This document shows positions 14,705 through 16,891 of a stretch of DNA of 16,891 bases, piece by piece. Origin of the DNA: Halobacteriaceae archaeon Tc-Br11_E2g27 (GTDB lineage: Archaea > Halobacteriota > Halobacteria > Halobacteriales > Haloarculaceae); NCBI GenBank assembly GCA_001564135.1, contig LKNH01000024.1:1-16891 (forward strand), given 5' to 3'. Both the position numbers and the translations under genes were made by a program. Below the pieces are notes generated by a model. That model made no database searches, had not been told where the DNA came from, and saw only the letters and a program-made list of their open reading frames with translations. Within the stretch, counting starts at the first letter, position 1. Each line of letters opens with the position of its first letter.

Positions 14705-15439
14705 ATGCGACCACTGGAGCGGCCAGCCTTCAAATCCGAGGCGAGCAAGCAGATATACCAGTATGTCGAGCGTCACGGAACGGCCGCCCGTCACAAAACA
14801 CGGAGTGCCCTTGCACTCTCTTCGGAGGAGTTCACTGAGGAACTTGAGTGGCTGACGACCAAAGGCTATCTTGAGGATGATGGGGGAACGCTTCGCATTG
14901 GTCTGAACGCCGGTTCCGTGGAGGAACACCTGAGCGGTGACCTCGCGTATACGATTCGCCCTGCACGACAGGAGGATTTCGAGGGGCTTGTCGATACAAT
15001 CCGTGATGTAACCGCTGATGGGACGTATGTCGTTGCGGAGAGCATCGCCGAGCGACTCCTCTATGAGGATGCGGTCATGCGTCACAACACGGTCGAATCA
15101 CGCGTCTTTTTCGTCGCGACGACTGGCGGAACCGTTATCGGCTGGACTCATCTCGACCTGCCACAGGTTGAAAAGCTCCAGCGGACGGCCCAGCTGACTG
15201 TCGGCGTTCGTGAGAATTACCGAACCAACGGCGTGGGGAGCCAACTGCTCGAACGAGCGCTTGATTGGGCGGAAGCAAACGGCTACCAGAAGGTGTACAA
15301 CAGCGTCCCGACGACGAACGATGAAGCACTTGCGTTTCTGGATTCCAACGGCTGGGATACCGAAGGCGTTCGGAAGGACCATTACACCATCGACGGCGAA
15401 TCGGTGGATGAAGTGATGATGGCCTTTACATTCGACTAA
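14705..15439 (+). CDS. GNAT acetyltransferase with N-terminal winged-helix-like domain
   Basis: A 244-aa two-domain protein. Residues about 10-75 look like a small winged-helix module (SKQIYQYVERHGTAAR, then SSEEFTEELEWLTTKGYLED and a short wing GGTLRIGL). Residues 82-244 are a GNAT fold: TIRPARQEDFEGLVDTIRDV at the start and acetyl-CoA-binding motif A LTVGVRENYRTNGVGSQLL (164-182) with R173-T-N-G176-V-G178. The end reads ALAFLDSNGWDTEGVRKDHY (208-227). The substrate is unknown; protein N-terminal, lysine or small-molecule acetylation are all possible. The helix-turn-helix-like part may bind a protein rather than DNA. It is divergent from aIF1A and lies 82 bp upstream of glmU on the same strand. 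That gap contains its own TATA-like element, so co-transcription is uncertain. Confidence 0.9.
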   Translation: MRPLERPAFKSEASKQIYQYVERHGTAARHKTRSALALSSEEFTEELEWLTTKGYLEDDGGTLRIGLNAGSVEEHLSGDLAYTIRPARQEDFEGLVDTIRDVTADGTYVVAESIAERLLYEDAVMRHNTVESRVFFVATTGGTVIGWTHLDLPQVEKLQRTAQLTVGVRENYRTNGVGSQLLERALDWAEANGYQKVYNSVPTTNDEALAFLDSNGWDTEGVRKDHYTIDGESVDEVMMAFTFD

Positions 15440-15488
15440 GAAGGGCCACCGTGTGTATGCCTGGCACTGCCCGGATTTAACGTATCCA

Positions 15489-15495
15489 TATTTAT
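15489..15495 (+). promoter_or_regulatory. TATA-like element upstream of glmU
   Basis: TATTTAT is centred about 30 bases before the ATG at 15522, compatible with leaderless or near-leaderless transcription. It supports that start over the in-frame ATG at 15453. Confidence 0.4.
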
Positions 15496-15521
15496 CCCTG
15501 TTGGCTTTGAATCACCAGCCA

Positions 15522-16706
15522 ATGCAGACTGTCATTCTGGCCGCTGGACAGGGGACGCGAATGCGCCCACTCACCGAAACGCTCCCGAAACCAATGTTGC
15601 CCGTTGCGGACCGACCGCTGGTTGCTCACACGGTTGAGGCTGCGATTAGTGCCGGTGCGAGCGAAATCATTCTTGTCGTCGGTTATGAGGCCCAAGCCGT
15701 TCGTGAGTACTTTGGCGACCGGTACCAGGACGTGCCAGTGAGCTACGCTGTGCAGGAACAACAGCTTGGAACTGCTGATGCCGTGGCTGCTGCCAGCGAC
15801 CACTTGACCGGCCCGTTCGTTGTTCTCAACGGTGACAACCTCTATGACCCGGGGGCGCTCGAGGCACTTTTCGCTAACGCCCCGGCAATTGGTGCCATCG
15901 AAGTCGACCAGCCCCAAAATTACGGTGTCCTTGAAACAGACGGAGGAACGGTCACTGGTATCGTCGAAAAGCCGACAGAGCCGCCAACGAATCTCGCAAA
16001 CGCAGGTGCATATGCGTTTCCTGCCGTCGCAAAGAAATGGCTTGATGTGCCCGAAAGCAAGCGTGGCGAACACGAAATCACCGATGTTGTCTCCCGTGTC
16101 ATCGAGGAAACCACAGTCACAGTTGTGGACTGTCAGCGGTGGCTTGATGTTGGTCGGCCGTGGGAACTGCTTGAAGCCAACGAGTGGAAACTCGCTGACC
16201 TTTCGCGTCGGCTCGATGGTGAGATTGCCGAGGACGCCACGATTCAGGGTGATGTGGTCGTCGAGTCCGGTGCGACAGTCAAATCGGGGGTTGTCATTGA
16301 GGGGCCCGCACTGATTCGTTCCGGTGCAAGTGTCGGTCCAAACGCGTACATCCGCGGGCATACCTTCGTCGGTCAAAACGCGTCGGTTGGACACGCTGTC
16401 GAAATAAAAAACAGCCTGCTCTTTCCCGAAGCCGCTGTCAACCACCTTTCCTACGTCGGCGATAGCATCCTCGGTGCGGAGACGAATTTTGGAGCGGGAA
16501 CCACCGTCGCCAATCTCCGACACGATGACAAACCGGTACGGATGACGGTCAAAGGAGAGCGCGTGAGTACGGGTCGGCGGAAATTCGGCGTTGTCGTCGG
16601 CGATGGCGCGAAGACAGGCATCAACACCAGTCTGAACGCTGGCGTGGTGCTGGGAACGGGCGCACGGACGAAACCTGGCGAGGTTGTGACCCGAGATAAA
16701 ATCTAA
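15522..16706 (+). CDS. glmU: GlmU-type bifunctional sugar-1-phosphate nucleotidylyltransferase/acetyltransferase
   Basis: A 394-aa enzyme for the late steps to nucleotide-activated amino sugars (acetylation of glucosamine-1-phosphate and uridylyl transfer), feeding S-layer glycosylation and related glycans. The N-terminal Rossmann domain has VILAAGQGTRMRPLT (4-18), K23 in LPKPMLPV, QLGTADAV (81-88), VLNGDNLYD (101-109, metal-binding D105) and VEKPTEPPTNLANAGAY (148-164). The C-terminal left-handed beta-helix has hexapeptide repeats (about 238-385). It includes NHLSYVGDSILG (307-318) with H309 at the place of the catalytic acetyltransferase His, and NFGAGTTVANLRHD (322-335). The GQGTRMRPLT signature is closer to TDP-sugar synthases than to bacterial GlmU, as is usual in archaea, so the exact sugar is not fixed by sequence. 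The start at 15522 places the nucleotide-binding loop at residue 4, as expected. Confidence 0.93.
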   Translation: MQTVILAAGQGTRMRPLTETLPKPMLPVADRPLVAHTVEAAISAGASEIILVVGYEAQAVREYFGDRYQDVPVSYAVQEQQLGTADAVAAASDHLTGPFVVLNGDNLYDPGALEALFANAPAIGAIEVDQPQNYGVLETDGGTVTGIVEKPTEPPTNLANAGAYAFPAVAKKWLDVPESKRGEHEITDVVSRVIEETTVTVVDCQRWLDVGRPWELLEANEWKLADLSRRLDGEIAEDATIQGDVVVESGATVKSGVVIEGPALIRSGASVGPNAYIRGHTFVGQNASVGHAVEIKNSLLFPEAAVNHLSYVGDSILGAETNFGAGTTVANLRHDDKPVRMTVKGERVSTGRRKFGVVVGDGAKTGINTSLNAGVVLGTGARTKPGEVVTRDKI

Positions 16707-16713
16707 CTTGATT

Positions 16714-16732
16714 GAACAGTACTGAATTGTTC
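16714..16732. terminator. Weak hairpin between converging genes
   Basis: GAACA (16714-16718) pairs with TGTTC (16728-16732) around a 9-nt loop, 8 nt past the glmU stop. A second inverted repeat TTGTTT-AGA-AAACAA (16782-16796) covers the stop of the facing gene. Neither is followed by a clear T tract, so a terminator role is only possible. Confidence 0.25.
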
Positions 16733-16785
16733 TCAGTTGCTGTCATACCGTCTCGCGGGCAACTCTCGTGTCTGATATACGTTGT

Positions 16786-16891
16786 TTAGAAAACAATCAA
16801 CCAGTCGCCGTCTTCCGCTGCGACGATCCATTCTTGAGTGACTTCGTCCTCTTCTACATCCGCGCCAGACTGTTCGACTGTCGCTTCGACA
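16786..16891 (-). CDS. Partial CDS, C-terminus of an unidentified acidic protein
   Basis: The last 34 codons of a minus-strand gene whose start lies beyond the right edge; the stop TAA is at 16788-16786. The visible tail is acidic and begins VEATVEQSGADVEEDEV, followed by TQEWIVAAEDGDWLIVF. The acidic, coding-like composition and the convergent arrangement with glmU support a real gene. I do not recognise the family. Confidence 0.6.
   Translation of the reverse strand, partial: VEATVEQSGADVEEDEVTQEWIVAAEDGDWLIVF

Overview
The window looks like chromosomal DNA from a halophilic archaeon (class Halobacteria). The predicted proteins are very rich in Asp and Glu. Several genes carry TATA-like boxes about 26-30 bases before a start codon, as expected for leaderless haloarchaeal transcripts. 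The gene content is archaeal/haloarchaeal: aIF1A, MptA (GTP cyclohydrolase IV type), a TrmB-family regulator and a receiver-HalX response regulator. I see no transposase, integrase, CRISPR array, tRNA or rRNA, and nothing that suggests recent transfer.

Left half (1-7876, minus strand): a tight operon read right to left. Its order is PrkA-type AAA+ protein 1, a second and divergent PrkA-type protein, a DUF444/YeaH-type von Willebrand A protein, a SpoVR/YcgB-family protein, and the first 28 codons of a fifth gene that may be a 2Fe-2S ferredoxin-like protein. Spacings are 6 bp, 2 bp, an 8-bp overlap and a 4-bp GTGA overlap. This is the archaeal form of the bacterial prkA(yeaG)-yeaH-spoVR(ycgB) stress module, but with two different PrkA proteins. 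It is the most interesting part of the window.

Middle (7877-11013): a 285-bp divergent intergenic region leads to a small haloarchaeal protein of unknown function. It is followed by an orphan receiver-HalX response regulator and by MptA, which makes the first pterin intermediate for folate and probably archaeosine. A TrmB-family regulator converges on mptA.

Right half (11014-16891): a YyaL/DUF255-type protein has a thioredoxin-like domain that lost the first cysteine of its CxxC pair. It is divergent from LarC (nickel-pincer cofactor synthesis), which carries a His-rich loop encoded by an 18-bp tandem repeat. A hairpin plus T7 tract closes larC. Next come aIF1A (minus strand) divergent from a winged-helix-like/GNAT acetyltransferase, then a GlmU-type bifunctional sugar-1-phosphate nucleotidylyltransferase/acetyltransferase. 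The 3' end of an unidentified minus-strand gene runs off the right edge.

The right-hand genes are mostly single housekeeping transcription units. The left operon is one co-ordinated multi-protein system.
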